A stretch of DNA of 64,000 nt, from assembly GCA_963277665.1 (NCBI GenBank), contig OY728147.1:1267275424-1267339423 (forward strand). The letters are read 5' to 3'. The stretch is from Viscum album (Eukaryota > Streptophyta > Magnoliopsida > Santalales > Viscaceae). Positions 1 through 12,711 of this stretch are shown here, one piece after another (position 1 is the stretch's first letter; each line of letters begins with the position of its first letter). The notes under the pieces are model-generated. The model was given only the letters and a program-made list of their open reading frames with translations, made no database searches and was not told the origin of the DNA. The translations under genes and the position numbers were made by a program.

Positions 1-489
1 TCAGTCAATGTGTGCACTTCAGGTGAAATCAACTGTGTGTCCATAAATCTATATACATTTGTCTTTTCATTATCCTCACATATTTTATAAAGATACCTAA
101 TAAAAAATTGACATAAGTATAAATTTTTAATAAATTTAACACAGGTAAAGATTTATGTTAATACTTACATGGAAAAACTTGAATCACATTGATTCCCAAC
201 TTATCTCTAATAACAATCTCCTTGATATCATTTTTTAGAATCCCCATATCTATTTCACGTCCACAAACATGAGCTTCCATTAGAAATGTATAATGACCCC
301 CCAACAAATTTTAATATCTTGAAAATATTTCAAGACTACTAGAGTTTGTATCCAATGTCATAGCCCTTTGTCTTTGTTGGTGGATATACAGTATTTCTTT
401 ACCTTTAAAGTATTATTTTAAATAAATATATAAATATATTAAATTTCAAATATTAAAACAAATTTAATACAAAAATAAAATAAAAGATA
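1..489. other. AT-rich tail of the CACTA element, no gene recognised
   Basis: Minus-strand continuation of the CACTA element downstream of its second gene. All frames have many stops. I see no recognisable domain, and the CACTA left terminus is not reached. Confidence 0.5.
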
Positions 490-2150
490 AAATAGACACA
501 TACCTCTATGGTAATGTGTCGCAGAAGTCTATATGGCCAAACTAAAAAGTGGCTGATACTTTTTCCAACTATCCTCACCTCATCTATAAGTAATGGTACT
601 TCAATTGACATATCTATAATATCATGTATAGTGAAACTATGCTACTCTACCTCTAACTATTGATGATTAATTGTATCTCTTATATAATATATCATCCCAT
701 ATGTAACTATATGATAGTTAGGATCATCAACATACAACTCACAATAACTAAGAAGCTATGGAGGAGGGGGTTTAGGAGTAGGATAAAAAAAATGGGTACT
801 GTGGGTGGGGGTGGAGGATAAATAATGGGGTCTGCAAGTGGTGGTGGGGGAGTGGGAGCTGCTGGAAGAGGTAGAGGAGTGGGAGTTACGGTCTAAAATT
901 TTATTTGAATGTCTACAAACATAGACTATATTGATGCTCTGATCTTTTCCTCCATCATCGCATTAATATTTTGAACTTATGCCTTCAAAGATTATCTTTT
1001 TTTATAAAAACTCTCCATGGAAGAAGCTTAAGAACTTGGTAACACTTTTCTTGCTGATACACCCATCAGGTATCCTTGTACATGAACTAGGTGTTCGGGC
1101 TTTCCCAATGCTACAGATAAAATATCTTTCCTCCCGTCACCTTTAAATACCCCCTGTATTCTCTTCTCCTCAAGAGAAACCTGTATAAAATATTTGAAAA
1201 ATTCTGTAATGGTTCAAAGTATATAAAGAATTGAATTAACTTAAATAAATAAAATAAACATCTTACAATCCTCTCAGCTACAACCCTCAATTCTTTTGTA
1301 AAATATTTCCTTTTTTTCTTATCTGATCCCTCTTTCATTTTTCATGTCTAGATAGAGGGGGTGGAGGGGAAACCTCTCCAGAGCTTGAATACTCAGCTCT
1401 AAGATTTTGTAAATTTTCAGCTATAATTTTTTCTTCCAATAAAGTACACCCTTCCTGAGATAAACTATGAGGGTATATGTTTCTAGATTAGATCTCCTGA
1501 TGATATCCCCTTGATTCCAATAAATTAAGAATAAGAAATCATTAAGCAGTCATTAATAAGATCATTAATATAAGAAAACTTCTAAAAGTTTACATTGCAC
1601 TTACCAAAAATAATTCTTGTATTTTACTTTCAACAAATTGTTTCCATGTGTCTTCATCTATAAAAGGATATATATGATATGGATTTTTATGTTTCTTATT
1701 CCCAAAAATGAAATCAGATGTGAGGGTTGATTTGAAATCCCTCCATCTCCTAGAATCCATCGATAAACATTTCCTCCTGACTCCTCTAGTGTCAGGTATA
1801 TAAAATGTCATCTAATAAAGAATAGGGAAAACATATTATACTATAAACATTTCAATATTAGTCAAAAAATAGAAAAATATCTTACAAAAATGGTCTCCCA
1901 CAACTGAGATAGTGTTGTTTTTTTAACACTTCTCCAATTATTAAACAAAATGCTCACTTTTATTTTACCCTAAGTTGATACAAAACTTTTGAATTGTTTT
2001 GCATTAGGACCTATTGGAATATCATTCTCATCAAAGTCTACCACTATAATCTGATCCTAGCTATGATCAAGTGATAATTTTGGTAAAAATGTGCAGTCAT
2101 GTTTACCAACCCTCAAACTCTTCTTTTCCATTGTGGTAGTACATGAAAAA
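490..2150 (-). pseudogene. CACTA second gene, Transposase_24-like, main part (degenerate)
   Basis: Read from right to left, the pieces follow the order seen in plant CACTA second proteins. The first is an IPIGPNA-type block followed by F-x-S-F (about 1970-2035). Next is a WR...LW segment (about 1880-1960). Then comes the block MDSRRWRDFKSTLT (about 1720-1765) with a following YP...W..FV stretch (to 1590). A Lys-rich segment follows (1270-1338), then a proline-rich linker (about 770-890), and a C-terminal block VPLLIDEVRIVGKSIS (about 540-605). The pieces sit in different frames with stops and probable introns between them. The family is a CACTA-associated protein thought to help transposase bind or act. 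The first coding piece lies at 12115-12212, on the far side of the Athila insertion. Confidence 0.72.
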
Positions 2151-2159
2151 TATTGGGGG

Positions 2160-3670
2160 TGTGATCGTACCACGATTCACTGTTTTATTCCACCCTTACA
2201 CCGCTGTTTTAAACTAGTTTTGTAATGAATATTCCAAATATAATAATAAATTTCACTTTATGTTTGAATCATTTAATTAATGTTAATCAACATTATAATG
2301 GGAAATTTTACTTGTTTTTATTATTTCAATGTAGGTGGAGGTGATTTGGAGGGCCCTTGATGAAGTGGAAGAAAAATGGGCCAAAATTGCATGGATCCAT
2401 GGACATTTGTCCACTGTTTTGAATAGTACACGAAATCCGTTCATCAAAATGGGATGAAATTTTGTAGACCTGTCCAATATTTAATAGTATACATTTCATA
2501 TTAAGTAACCCAATCCTGATTCGGCTTCTATGAGTCCCATTCGAACTGATCTGTCCGAGCCACCGAATTTGGACCAAGTCAAATGCGGTGTTCTATATTT
2601 TATCAATATCTTGAGATTTGGTTGCCCAAACGGTTCCAAAATTTGGGTGGAGAGAGTCAAGAAGTAAGTATACAACTTTTCTATTTTTTATAAAGCGATA
2701 TAAGGCTTTATGAAGGCCAAAACGCGTGGTACAAGTGGATTGATGAAATCTGTGTGCCTAAAACCACCTTCCAATTTTCCTATAAAATGGAACCTTGGGC
2801 TCCCCATTTTCAAGTTCAGACAAGGAGTGAAGTGCTACCAATTTGGAGTCCTAGAGGAGTCTCCTAATCACCTTGGAGGTTATTTAGGCCCCTATACTCA
2901 TAGTGGAATCAAGTATGAAGAAGGAGTTTCACCCGAGCTTCCTCCTCCTCCTGATGTCGAGCTAAAAGTTGGGTGTTCGTTGTGAGGGAGCTACACACAT
3001 GTCAAGGGAGTTCCGATGCATAAACTAGCTACTGGTTTGGATTAATTTGGGTTTTTAAACATTTCATTCCATGTATCTTATTTTATTTCATATTTGAATG
3101 CTTTATTTGATTCATGTGAGTGTTATGCTCCTAATTTCTAACCGATCGGTGTGAGGTTTTGAGTGTATGACTTGTGTTGTTCCAATTGGACATCACAAGA
3201 ATCATTTTCATACCCACCTTATTGATATTTCAATATTATTTGGAAGCTCTTATTCCATGCATAAGTACTGGACCTTGACAATACGATTGTTATGTCAAGG
3301 TTTGGTCCTTAAAGCATTGAAATAAAAGCTTAGGAATTAATCGAGATTCCAATTAACTCCAACCAAAGAATTACTCTAAACCTAAGATGAATCTCTATGA
3401 ACAATGAACTTGAAATGTGTGTAGTAAAATCACATCGACCCTTTTATCTCATATTTTTCAAAATCCACTAGGTCACTCAACATTTAAGCTATTTCTACTA
3501 AGTCATTGTTTTAAACTCTTTTCAAAACCACCCCCTCTCTTAGTCATTTTTATTAAAAATACACACTCTAAACCTACCAATGCTCCTTGAGAGACGACCT
3601 AGGGTCTACCCTAGACTATAAATAAACCTTAAAAACATAATCAATTTGACGTTTCATGACAACGTGGTCA
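2160..3670 (+). repeat. 5' LTR of the Athila-like element
   Basis: Direct repeat of 10604-12114 with the same length. In the first 260 bases I count about five substitutions between the copies. A TATA-like box (tataaaat) lies at 2781-2788 and would fall between U3 and R. The LTR starts with TG and ends with CA directly before the primer site. Confidence 0.93.
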
Positions 3671-3675
3671 AATTT

Positions 3676-3693
3676 TGGCGCTGTTTCCAGGGA
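3676..3693 (+). promoter_or_regulatory. Primer binding site (PBS)
   Basis: TGGCGCTGTTTCCAGGGA starts five bases after the 5' LTR end. It resembles the TGGCGCCGTT-type PBS common in plant Athila/Tat elements, with one change (CCG to CTG). Confidence 0.8.
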
Positions 3694-4002
3694 GCGCTTT
3701 GGTTTTTTGTGCGTGTTTTTGATAAAATTTTTGTAATTTTTGTGAATATTTGTTTGTTTTATCTTCTACCTTTGAATTTATTTTTGTGTTATAATTTATT
3801 TATTGTGTAGGTTCTGTGTATGATGTGTTCTACTCTAGGAGACCTAAAAACTTTCTAACCCGGACCGGAGAGGATCCTACATCAACAAAATTGAGTCATA
3901 CAAGACAACACTTTGAAGGAGGCGACATCACATCTTAAAATTCTTCTAGATCCTTATTCTTCTTCTGAAACCAAAGTTAAAACTGAACATAACTTGTATA
4001 AC

Positions 4003-5546
4003 ATGGCTGAAAATAATAGAAAACTAAAATAACTAACCTCACCTGATGTTGATATCCGACCCACTTACATTCAATTACAAGGCGATGCACCCAATTTTGA
4101 ACTAAAATATGGTTTAATTCATTTATTACCAAGATTTCATGGACTGCCTGGAGAAGATCCACATAAGCATTTAAAAGAATTTAATACTGTGTGTTCAAAA
4201 TTAAAACCTCATAATGTGGATGAAGAACAATTAAAACTTAGGGCATTTCCATTTTCATTAGAAGACACGGCTAAATATTGGTTGTATTATGTTAATTCAC
4301 CTATTAGAGGTTGGGCGGACATGAAATGACTTTTTCTTGAAAAATACTTCCCAGCCTCTTGAACTGCAACAATAAGGAAAGAAATATGTGGGATAAGACA
4401 ATCTCAAGGAGAAACCCTTCATGAATATTGGGAGCGCTTTAAAATATTATGTTCAAGTTGTCCACACCACCAAATAAGCGATCAACTTTTAATACAATAT
4501 TTTTATGAAGGTTTAATTCCAATAGATCATAACATGATTGATGCTGCTGCAGGTGGTGCACAAGTGAATAAAACCCCAATCGCTGCAAGGACCCTAATTG
4601 AGACCATGTCACAGAACACTCAACAATTCAGTTCAAGGTCCATTGTACCCATTTGAGGTGTCCATGAGGTGCAAAGTACTGAATTCGAGAATAAGGTGGA
4701 CACAAAGTTTGAAGAAGTGAGTACCCTTCTACGAAAAATTGCTCTTTCCCAAGGGAAATTCCAATCTCCTCATCCCATACATTGTGGTATATGCTCTTCT
4801 GATACCCACTATTCTGACCAATGCCCCCAATTGAGAGAAACTTCTGAGAGTTGTGAGGCAATATTCCCAGGAAGCCCCTATAACCAACCCATTACTATCC
4901 ATCCAACCCTGGGTGGAAAGACAACCAAACCTATAGGCAAGGGGGGTATTCAAACCAACCTCATCAACCATAGAACCAACCAGGGAAAAGTAGTCATCAA
5001 CCACCACCACCCAGAAATTTTCAACCACCCCAAAGGCCTTTCCAACAACCCCCTCCAAAACTTGAGCCTAGCCTAGTAGATATGATGAAACAAATGGCTG
5101 CCAATAATATCAAGTTCCAACAAACCACCCAAGCAGCCATACAAGACCTCAAAACCCAATTAGGCCAACTAGCTAACTCAGTGGGTGAAATCCAAAGCCA
5201 TAGGTCTGGTAAACTACCATCTCAACCACTTGTCAACCCTAAGGATAAGGGAAATGTTAGTGCCATCACCCTTAGGAGTGGAACTCAACTTAAAAGCCAA
5301 ATGAACCCTCCATTAGATTCATCCTCTCCTAAGGGAACCACCATCCCAACCATTGAAAAAGGTTCAAATGATATGGAAACTTGTCTTGAGAGAAGTCCTA
5401 CCAAAGGAAAGAGTGTGTCTATTGATGAGTTACCAAGCCCAAGCATTCCTCTTCCATTTCCCCAAAGAGCCACCCAACCAAGGAAACTGAACTTGATTAA
5501 GAAATATTGGAGACTTTCAAAAAAGTGCAGGTTAACATTCCATTGA
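4003..5546 (+). pseudogene. gag: Athila-like gag (broken)
   Basis: The likely start is ATG at 4003, which leads in frame into the Athila gag core; codon 10 is already a stop (4030). The core has a retrotransposon-gag signature (LKLRAFPFSLEDTAKYWL, then FLEKYFPAS and the block IRKEICGIRQSQGETLHEYW, about 4230-4440). A CCHC knuckle, C-x2-C-x4-H-x4-C (CGICSSDTHYSDQC), lies at about 4783-4824. Further stops lie near 4327, 4360 and 4654, and a frameshift near 5077 moves the C-terminal part (MMKQMAANNIKFQQTT..., 5082-5546) into another frame. In an active element this protein would form the particle that packages the RNA. Confidence 0.85.
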
Positions 5547-6490
5547 TTGATGTCGTCAAGAAAATTCCGAGATATGCCAAGTTTATGAAGGATATGTGTA
5601 CCCACCGAAGGCGACTTAGTGGTGATAAGAAGGTGAACCTGGGGAGGAATGTCTCAGCATTGATACAACCATCACTTCCCACCAAGTGCAACGATCTTCG
5701 AACATTCTCGATTCTATGCACCATAGGGGAGTATTCTTTCTCCAATACTATGCTTGATTTGGTTACTTCTATTAATGTGATGCCTCACTCCATATACTAT
5801 TCTTTTCAGGTCGGTGAGCTAAAGCCCACAGGAATAGTTGTTCAACTAGCAAATCGGAGTACGGCACACCCTTCTGGTGTGTTAGAGGATGTTCTTGTGA
5901 TGGTTCAAAATTTAATATTTCCTGCTGATTTTTATGTGCTAAAAATGGAAGATGATAGGATGAATGGACATGCCCCAATTATATTGGGGAGACCTTTCTT
6001 AAAAACCACCAAATCCATAATTAATGTCCATAATGGTACATTATCTGTGGAATTTGGTGGTGACATAGTCCATTTCAACATCCTTGATGCCATGAAGCAC
6101 CCCTCAAAAGAACATTCCTCTCTCTCAGTAAATTCAATTGATGTACTCCCTTCCCCTAAAATCACTTCATTTGTTTCCCCTGATCCCCTTTCTGAATTTT
6201 CCTCTTTGATTGAAATTCTTGTAAATGAATCATGTGTTGATTGTTTTAGTGGTCTAGAAAAGTGTCATGCATATTTATTAATTGATAATTTCTTGAACAC
6301 GGAGGATCACATGACCATCGATGATACTGATACACTTGTAAAAGCTAATTCCTTATCTGAGAATGATACCATTGAGCAGTTAGATGAGAGTAGTGACCTC
6401 TCACTTTCACACACACTCCCATCAATCCAAAATCCACCTGAATTAGAACTAAAAAAAACTGCCTCAAGATTTAAAATATTCATATCTTGA
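5507..6490 (+). pseudogene. Athila-like aspartic protease region
   Basis: This 327-codon open stretch contains the Athila protease module. The block SINVMP is followed by LKPTGIVVQLANRS, VLEDVLV, FPADFYVL and PIILGRPFLKT (about 5760-6010). In active copies the catalytic box reads D-L-G-A-S before INVMP. Here it is LDLVTSINVMP, so the G-A pair next to the aspartate is lost and activity is unlikely. The start overlaps the end of the gag frame by about 40 bases in a different frame, so a frameshift separates it from gag. The C-terminal third (after about 6110) is an acidic, Ser-rich linker leading to RT. Confidence 0.85.
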
Positions 6491-6503
6491 GAATGGAAAC
6501 AAG

Positions 6504-7995
6504 TTGCCCATCATCATTGCTATTTCACTCCCTCCTGAGCATGAATTGAGACTGCTTGAACTTTTGAGGGAGCATAAACAAGAATTGGGATGGACACTTG
6601 CAGACATTCCTGGTATTATCCCATCAATTTGTAAACATCATATTTTATTAACTGATGAGGCTAAACCAGTGAGTCAGGCACAACGTCGACTGAACCCAAA
6701 CCTCTTAGAAGTATTTAAAAAGGAAGTAACAAAATTATTGGCTACTGGAATCATTTACCCCACCTCTGATAGCCAATGGGTCAGTCTCGTTCAATTAGTT
6801 CCTAAAAAAACTGGCCTAACAGTAATTAAAAATTAAAACAATGAATTGGTTCCAACTTGTGTGCATAATAGTTGGCGTGTCTGTATAGATTATCGCCGAC
6901 TAAACCAACACACTAGGAAGGACCATTTCTCATTACCATTCATTGATCAAATACTAGAGAGGCTAGCGGGGAAGTCCCATTACTGTTTTCTTAATGGGTA
7001 TTCTGGATACTTTCAGATCCATATTGCCCCTGAGGATCAGGAAAAGACAACCTTAACTTGCCCCTTTGGCACATTTTCCTATAGAAGGATTCCATTTGGC
7101 CTATGCAATGCTCCAGGTACTTTCCAGCGATGTATGGTTAGTATTTTTTTGGATTACCTGGAGAATTTCATGGAAGTTTTCATGGATTATTTTACTATTT
7201 ATGGATCCTCTTTTGATGAATGTTTAAGTAGTCTTAGTTCAGTCCTAAGTCGCTGTATTGAAAAGAATCTTGTATTAAATTATGAGAAATTTCATTTCAT
7301 GGTGCGACAAGGTATAGTTTTGGGACATGTAATTTCTGGGGATGGTATCCAAGTAGATAAATCAAAAGTGTATGTCATTTCTTCCCTACCATTCCCTAAA
7401 AATGTACGTGATGTGCATTCTTTCCTAGGTCATGCTGGATTTTACCGTCGTTTCATTCGTGATTTTAGTAAGATTGCACTTCCCCTCCCCTGCTTACTCC
7501 AAAAAGAAAAAGATTTTGTTTTTGATAAATAATGTGAATAAGGTTTTAATAAATTAAAATGGAGTCTCACATCACCCCCGGTAATCCAACCACCTCGGTG
7601 GGATTTACCATTTGAGCTCATGTGTGACACCTCTAACTATGCAGTTGGGGCAGTCTTGTCACAAAGGGTCGATCGAGCTCCACATGTCATAGCCTATGTC
7701 TCACGTACTTTGGACCCTGCCCAAGAAAACTACACCACCACTAAAAAAGAATTTCTTTCCATTGTGTTTGCCTTGGATAAATTCAGGTCATAACTTTTAG
7801 AGTCCAAAGTCATTGTGTTCTCAGATCATGCAGCCCTCCGATATCTCCTAAAGAAACCAGAAGCCAAACCACGTCTCATTCGTTGGATGCTCCTCCTTCA
7901 GGAATTCAATCTAGAAATTAGAGATAAAAAAGGAGAAGAGAATGTAGTGGTAGACCATATCAGTAGGATCCCCCCATCCACAGACATTGTCTCAT
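6504..7995 (+). pseudogene. Athila-like reverse transcriptase and RNase H (broken)
   Basis: The RT begins with PPEHELRLLELLREHKQELG and a Pro-rich LV PKK block up to 6836, where a stop occurs. It resumes at 6846 with WRVCIDYRRLNQ, FIDQILERLAG, FGLCNAPGTFQRCM and FLGHAGFYRRFI. The catalytic F-x-DD box reads FMDYFTIYG (about 7180-7205), so the second aspartate is now Tyr. After a stop near 7530, the RNase H part continues with MCDTSNYAVGAVLSQR, the block LDPAQENYTTTKKEFLSIVF and [12 protein letters not shown] (about 7620-7850), with one more stop near 7790. In an active element this would copy the RNA into DNA and degrade the template. Confidence 0.9.
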
Positions 7996-9332
7996 CCCCC
8001 TGTATTCCCATTAATGACATGTTTCCTGATGAGAAATTGTACAAAGTGCAAGATGTTATTCCCTGGTATGCTGAAATTGTAAATTATTTGGTAGCATCTT
8101 GCATTCCTACTAATTTCAATAAAAACCAAGCCAGCCGTCTAAAACATGAGTCTCATTGGTACATTTGGGATGACCCCTACCTTTGGCGCACATGTAGTGA
8201 TCACGTCCTTAGGCGTTGTGTTCCCAATAGCGAGTTTTAGTCTGCCCTTAGATTCTGCCACACTCTTGCTTATGGGGGCCACTTTGGTCCCCAACGGACT
8301 GCTCGCAAAGTTCTTGATTATGGTCTCTTTTGGCCAACACTTTTTCGGGATGCCCATGAATTTTGTAAATCTTGTCCTCGCTGTCAAAGAATGGGGAATT
8401 TCTCTAAAAGGAATGAAATTCCACAACAACCCTTGCTCTTTCATGACATTTTTGATGTTTGGGGAATTGACTTTATGGGGCCATTTCCCAATTCTTTTGG
8501 CAACTTGTACATTCTTTTGGCCGTTGATTACGTATAAAAATTGGTAGAGGCACGGGCCACAAGGACAGATGATTCCAAAACAGTTGTAGAATTTTTGAGA
8601 ACTCAGATATTTTATAGGTTTGGATTACCTAGGTTCATCATCAGTGACCAGGGTTCTCATTTCTTCAATCGAACAATGCAATCACTTTTGTGTCGGTATG
8701 GGGTTGGTCATCGAGTTTCTACTGCATATCATCCACAAATCAATGGTCAAGATGAGGTTTCAAATAGAGAGGTAAAACAAATTCTTGAAAAAACGGTTCA
8801 ACCCAATAGGAAAGATTGGAGTCTTAGACTTGATGATTCATTATGGGCCTACCGTACTGCTTTCAAAACTCCCATTGGAATGTCACCCTATCGTCTTGTG
8901 TTTGGAAAGAGTTGTCACCTCCCTGTTGAGATTGAACACCGAGCCTACTGGGCCATCAAACAATGCAATTCTAATCATTCTGGTGCAAGTTCTCAAAGGA
9001 AGTTGCAGATTCAGAAGCTAGAGGAAATGAGAAGAGATGCATATGAAAACTCCAGGATTTATAAAGAGAGAACCAAGGCTGTCCATGACCATCTTATCCT
9101 TCATCGTCAGTTCCATATTGGGCAGAAGGTCCTCCTTTATAATGAAAGGCTGAAGTTGCATCCAGGTAAGCTTCGTTCCCGCTGGTTTGGACCATACACT
9201 GTTACTAACATCTCTCCATTTGGTGTTGTCCAGGTTCAAAATGAAGAAACCAAGCAAACATTCATTGTCAATGGGCAGCGGCTGAAGCACTTTCATGAAC
9301 TCATTCTGGAGTCCCCAATGGAGGAACTCTAA
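7996..9332 (+). pseudogene. Athila-like integrase (broken)
   Basis: The integrase zinc domain is readable around 8130-8400 (H...H, then CKSCPRCQRMG), but a stop near 8240 and a frame change break it. The DDE core follows. The first Asp is in VWGIDFMGPFPNSFG (about 8460-8500). The second is in [12 protein letters not shown], and the Glu lies in [19 protein letters not shown] (8541-9332 open frame). A stop near 8536 separates the first Asp from the rest. The C-terminal part ends with [15 protein letters not shown] and a basic GQRLKHFHE segment, as usual for Athila. All three acidic residues are still present. Confidence 0.9.
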
Positions 9333-10603
9333 GTTCAAGAAGCAAACTATGAATGACATCCACCAGGTTTTATCCTTCCTTCCCACATTCTCTTTTACTT
9401 CAGTGAGGACACTGCATACTCTAGGTGTGGGGGGTAGATACATTCCTGGGTTAGTAAGGAATTTTCATTGTTTTCTCCTTTTGTTTTCTCTTTTTTTCCT
9501 TCTTTATGGTATTTTCATTTTTTCCCATCAACAATTTCGAAGTTCCATGATTTGGCGACCATAAAGTGGGGAAAGTAAAAATACCATAACGAAGGCTAAA
9601 AAGAATTTGTGTGTGAGTTTACTATCAAGGAGTGATTTTTTTTAGTGAGTTGGTTTTATGTCAATGATATAAATGGTTGTATCACTGTGAAACATTTGAG
9701 ATGATTGATGCCCCTTGTGTAAGTAGTTTTGGGAAAACTGTGTCACTAATATCTCCATAAATTTTTGCACCAAACCACAAAGTGTGAATATTTCTTACTT
9801 AATATAAGGTAAATATATGTTGGGTTAATATTTTTCAGCTTGAAATGATATTTCCATACGTTTGTTCCTTATCCGATCTGTTTCATTACTGTACCAGATT
9901 GACCTATGCGTGTGTACCTAATGTTTGACTGTTGTACGCCCTCAAAAAAAACAAAAAAAATTGGTTGTGTCTTGGGAATGTCAAAAACCACTCTGCCTCA
10001 ACCTTTGATCTTGTTATAACTATTGCAAATAGTGTCGTGAGGAGATCAAACAAGGGTTGAGAGATGAGTGTGAGATTCATTACAAATGCAACTTCAAAAA
10101 AATATAATAAATGAGGGGAGTGGTGAAATGTGCAACATATGGGGATATCTAGGTCAGGAGATTATGGTTTGACTTCTGGGAATTCTTAAATGAGTGGGTC
10201 TTGAAATATGATTGCAAAGGATATAGGACAGGTTCAGTGAAAAATCATTTAAAGCTGAATAATATTAAAATAACCTATATTTATTTGATAGAAAGTGGAA
10301 AGAATATCATGGAATGGTTTTCACACACACACATAGAGAGTTAGTGTAATGGTTGACCTTTGAATTCCTTTCTCATGTTGGTGTCATAAATCTCTTTTAA
10401 TTTTATTGTGATATGATTTATGAGACATCTTTTTCCATTTTCACTAGGAAGAACTCCTTGGTGTGGTTGGTGCATTGATCACTTTACTTTAAATAAAATT
10501 TACTCAAATGCTAAATCTTCAGGATGTTGGAAATATATATATATTCATCATTGTATTTGGATATGTGACTTTTCCCAGGAGTGCAAATGATTAGGTGTGG
10601 GGG
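9333..10603 (+). other. Post-integrase spacer of the Athila-like element
   Basis: No open frame of note and no envelope-like gene. It holds a G-run at 9422-9434 (TAGGTGTGGGGGG) very similar to the polypurine tract at 10593-10603, which is the true primer for plus-strand synthesis next to the 3' LTR. A T-rich pyrimidine stretch lies at about 9465-9515. Confidence 0.6.
10593..10603 (+). promoter_or_regulatory. Polypurine tract of the Athila-like element
   Basis: AGGTGTGGGGG lies directly before the TG of the 3' LTR. Its position and composition are those of the second-strand primer. Confidence 0.8.
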
Positions 10604-12114
10604 TGTGATCGTACCATGATTCACTGTTTTATTCCACCCTTACACCACTGTTTTAAACTAGTTTTGTAATGAATATTCCAAATATAATAATAAATTTCAC
10701 TTTATGTTTGAATCATTTAATTAATGTTAATAAACATTATAATGGGCAATGTTACTTGTTTTTATTATTTCAATGTAGGTGGAGGTGATTTGGAGGGCCC
10801 TTGATGAAGTGGAAGAAAAATGGGCCAAAATTGCATGGATCCATGGACATTTGTCCACTGTTTTGCATAGTATAAGAAATAAGTGAATCCAAATGGGCTG
10901 AAATTTTGTGGTCTTATCCAAAATTTAATAGGATACATTTCATATTAAGGAACCCAATCCTGATTCGGCTTCTATGGAGCCCATTCGAACTAATCTGTCC
11001 GAGCCACCAAATTTGGACCAAATCAAATGTGGTGTTCTATATTTTATCAATATCTTGAGATGTGGTTGTCCAAAAGGTTCCAAAATTTTTTTGGAGATAT
11101 TCAAGAAGTAGGGATACAACTTTTATATTTTCTATAAAGCGAGATAAGGCTGTATGAAGGCCAAAACGCATGGTACAAGTGGATTGATGAAATCTGTGTG
11201 CCTAAAACCACCTTCCAATTTTCCTATAAAATGGCACCTTGGGCTCCCCATTTGAAATTTCGGACAAGGAGTGAAGTTCTGTCAATTTGGAGTCCTATAG
11301 GAGTCTCCTAATCACCTTGGAGGTTCTGGAGGCCCCTATCTTCATAGGGGAATCAAGGATGAAGAAGGAGTTCCACCCGAGCTTCCTCCTCCTCCCAATG
11401 TCGAGCTAAAAGTTGGGTGTTCGTTGTGAGGAAGCTACACACATGTCAAGGGAGTTCTGATGCATACACTAGATACTGGTTTGGATTAATTTGGGTGTTT
11501 AAACATTTCATTCCATGTATCTTATTTTATTTCAGATTTGAATGCTTGATTTGATGCATGTGAGTGTTATGCTCTTAATTTCTAACCGATCGGTGTGAGG
11601 TTCTGAGTGCGTGACTTGTGTTGTTCCGATTGGACATCACAAGAATCCTTTTCATACCCACCTTATTGATATTTCAATCTGCTTTGGAAGCTCTTATTCC
11701 ATGCATAAGTACTGGATCTTGACAATACGATTGTTACGTCAAGGTTTGGTCCTTAAAGCATTGAAATAAAAGCTTAAGAATTAATCGGGATTCCAATTAA
11801 CTCCAACCAAAGAATTAATCTAAACCTAAGATGAATCTATATGAACAATGAACTTGATATGTGTGTAGTGAAATCACATCGACCCTTTTATCTCATATTT
11901 TTCAAAATCCACTAGGTCACTCAACATTTAAGCTATTTCAACTAAGTCATTGTTTTAAAATCTTTTCAAAACCACCCCCTCTCTTAGTTATTTTTATTAA
12001 AAATACACACTCTAAACCTACCAATGCTCCTTGAGAGATGACCTAGGGTCTAACCTAGACTATAAATCAACCTTAAAAACATAATCATTTTGACGTGTCA
12101 CGACAACGCGGTCA
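10604..12114 (+). repeat. 3' LTR of the Athila-like element
   Basis: Direct repeat of 2160-3670 with identical length. It ends GCGGTCA at 12114, followed at once by CACTA second-gene coding sequence on the minus strand. Confidence 0.93.
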
Positions 12115-12212
12115 GGAACATCAAGATGAGCATGTGGATGTTCCTCCCCATAGGTATGATCATGAAGCTCATCTCCAGAAGTGTATGGTTGATCAACTGA
12201 TTGATTTTTCAT
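12115..12212 (-). pseudogene. CACTA second gene, N-terminal piece cut off by Athila insertion
   Basis: On the minus strand an ATG at 12212 opens a frame beginning MKNQSVDQPYTSGDELHD and running to the Athila boundary at 12115 without a stop. This acidic, His-rich N-terminus lies directly upstream of the rest of the gene at 2150 and below once the Athila element is removed. Being the first exon of that gene is an inference from position and the open frame. Confidence 0.55.
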
Positions 12213-12711
12213 TATCCTTTAAATCAAATAAACAAACATTTAGTACATAAATATACAAATTCACATATTATAATTATAATGTAAACAAAGAATGAAAAAT
12301 TATGAAACACAAAAGTAAACTAAAACTTAACACATTATTATTCATATTTTTTATATTTAACTAAAATTCTAACAATAGTAAATATATATGAAATTTTATG
12401 TAAATGAATGAAAAAAAAACCAATTGGTGTAGGAATATTAAAAATTGTCCAACCTAATAAATACTTTTTTACACAAAAAAGAATATTTTTTAAATTATTA
12501 GATTTAAAATAATTTTCATTCAACAAAATCAATAAATATATAAGTTAAATAATGGTAAATATGGTAAACTAAACAAAACTAAACTAAAATAAACAAACAT
12601 TTCTACTTATTAGTTTTAATATGTGTTTCAATAAAGAAAAAAATTACAATATCTAACATTTTATTAAATTAATAAAAGTAAATGAGAAATAAACATATGT
12701 TACCTATAATA
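12213..12711. other. AT-rich spacer between the two CACTA genes
   Basis: Very AT-rich, with A and T runs and no domain. It separates the stop of the TNP2-type gene (12712) from the ATG of the second gene (12212). Confidence 0.5.

Larger units (their letters stand above)
2160..12114 (+). mobile_element. Athila-like Ty3/gypsy LTR retrotransposon, complete but inactive
   Basis: Two 1511-bp LTRs (2160-3670, 10604-12114) begin TGTGATCG and end GGTCA. They enclose a primer site (3676), gag, protease, RT-RNase H and integrase in gypsy order, and a polypurine tract directly before the 3' LTR. The gag and protease blocks match the Athila lineage. Every gene has stops or frameshifts. It is inserted in the second gene of the minus-strand CACTA element. 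The flanking five bases are ggggg on the left and ggaac on the right, so no target-site duplication is visible. No envelope-like frame is seen between integrase and the 3' LTR. Confidence 0.93.
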
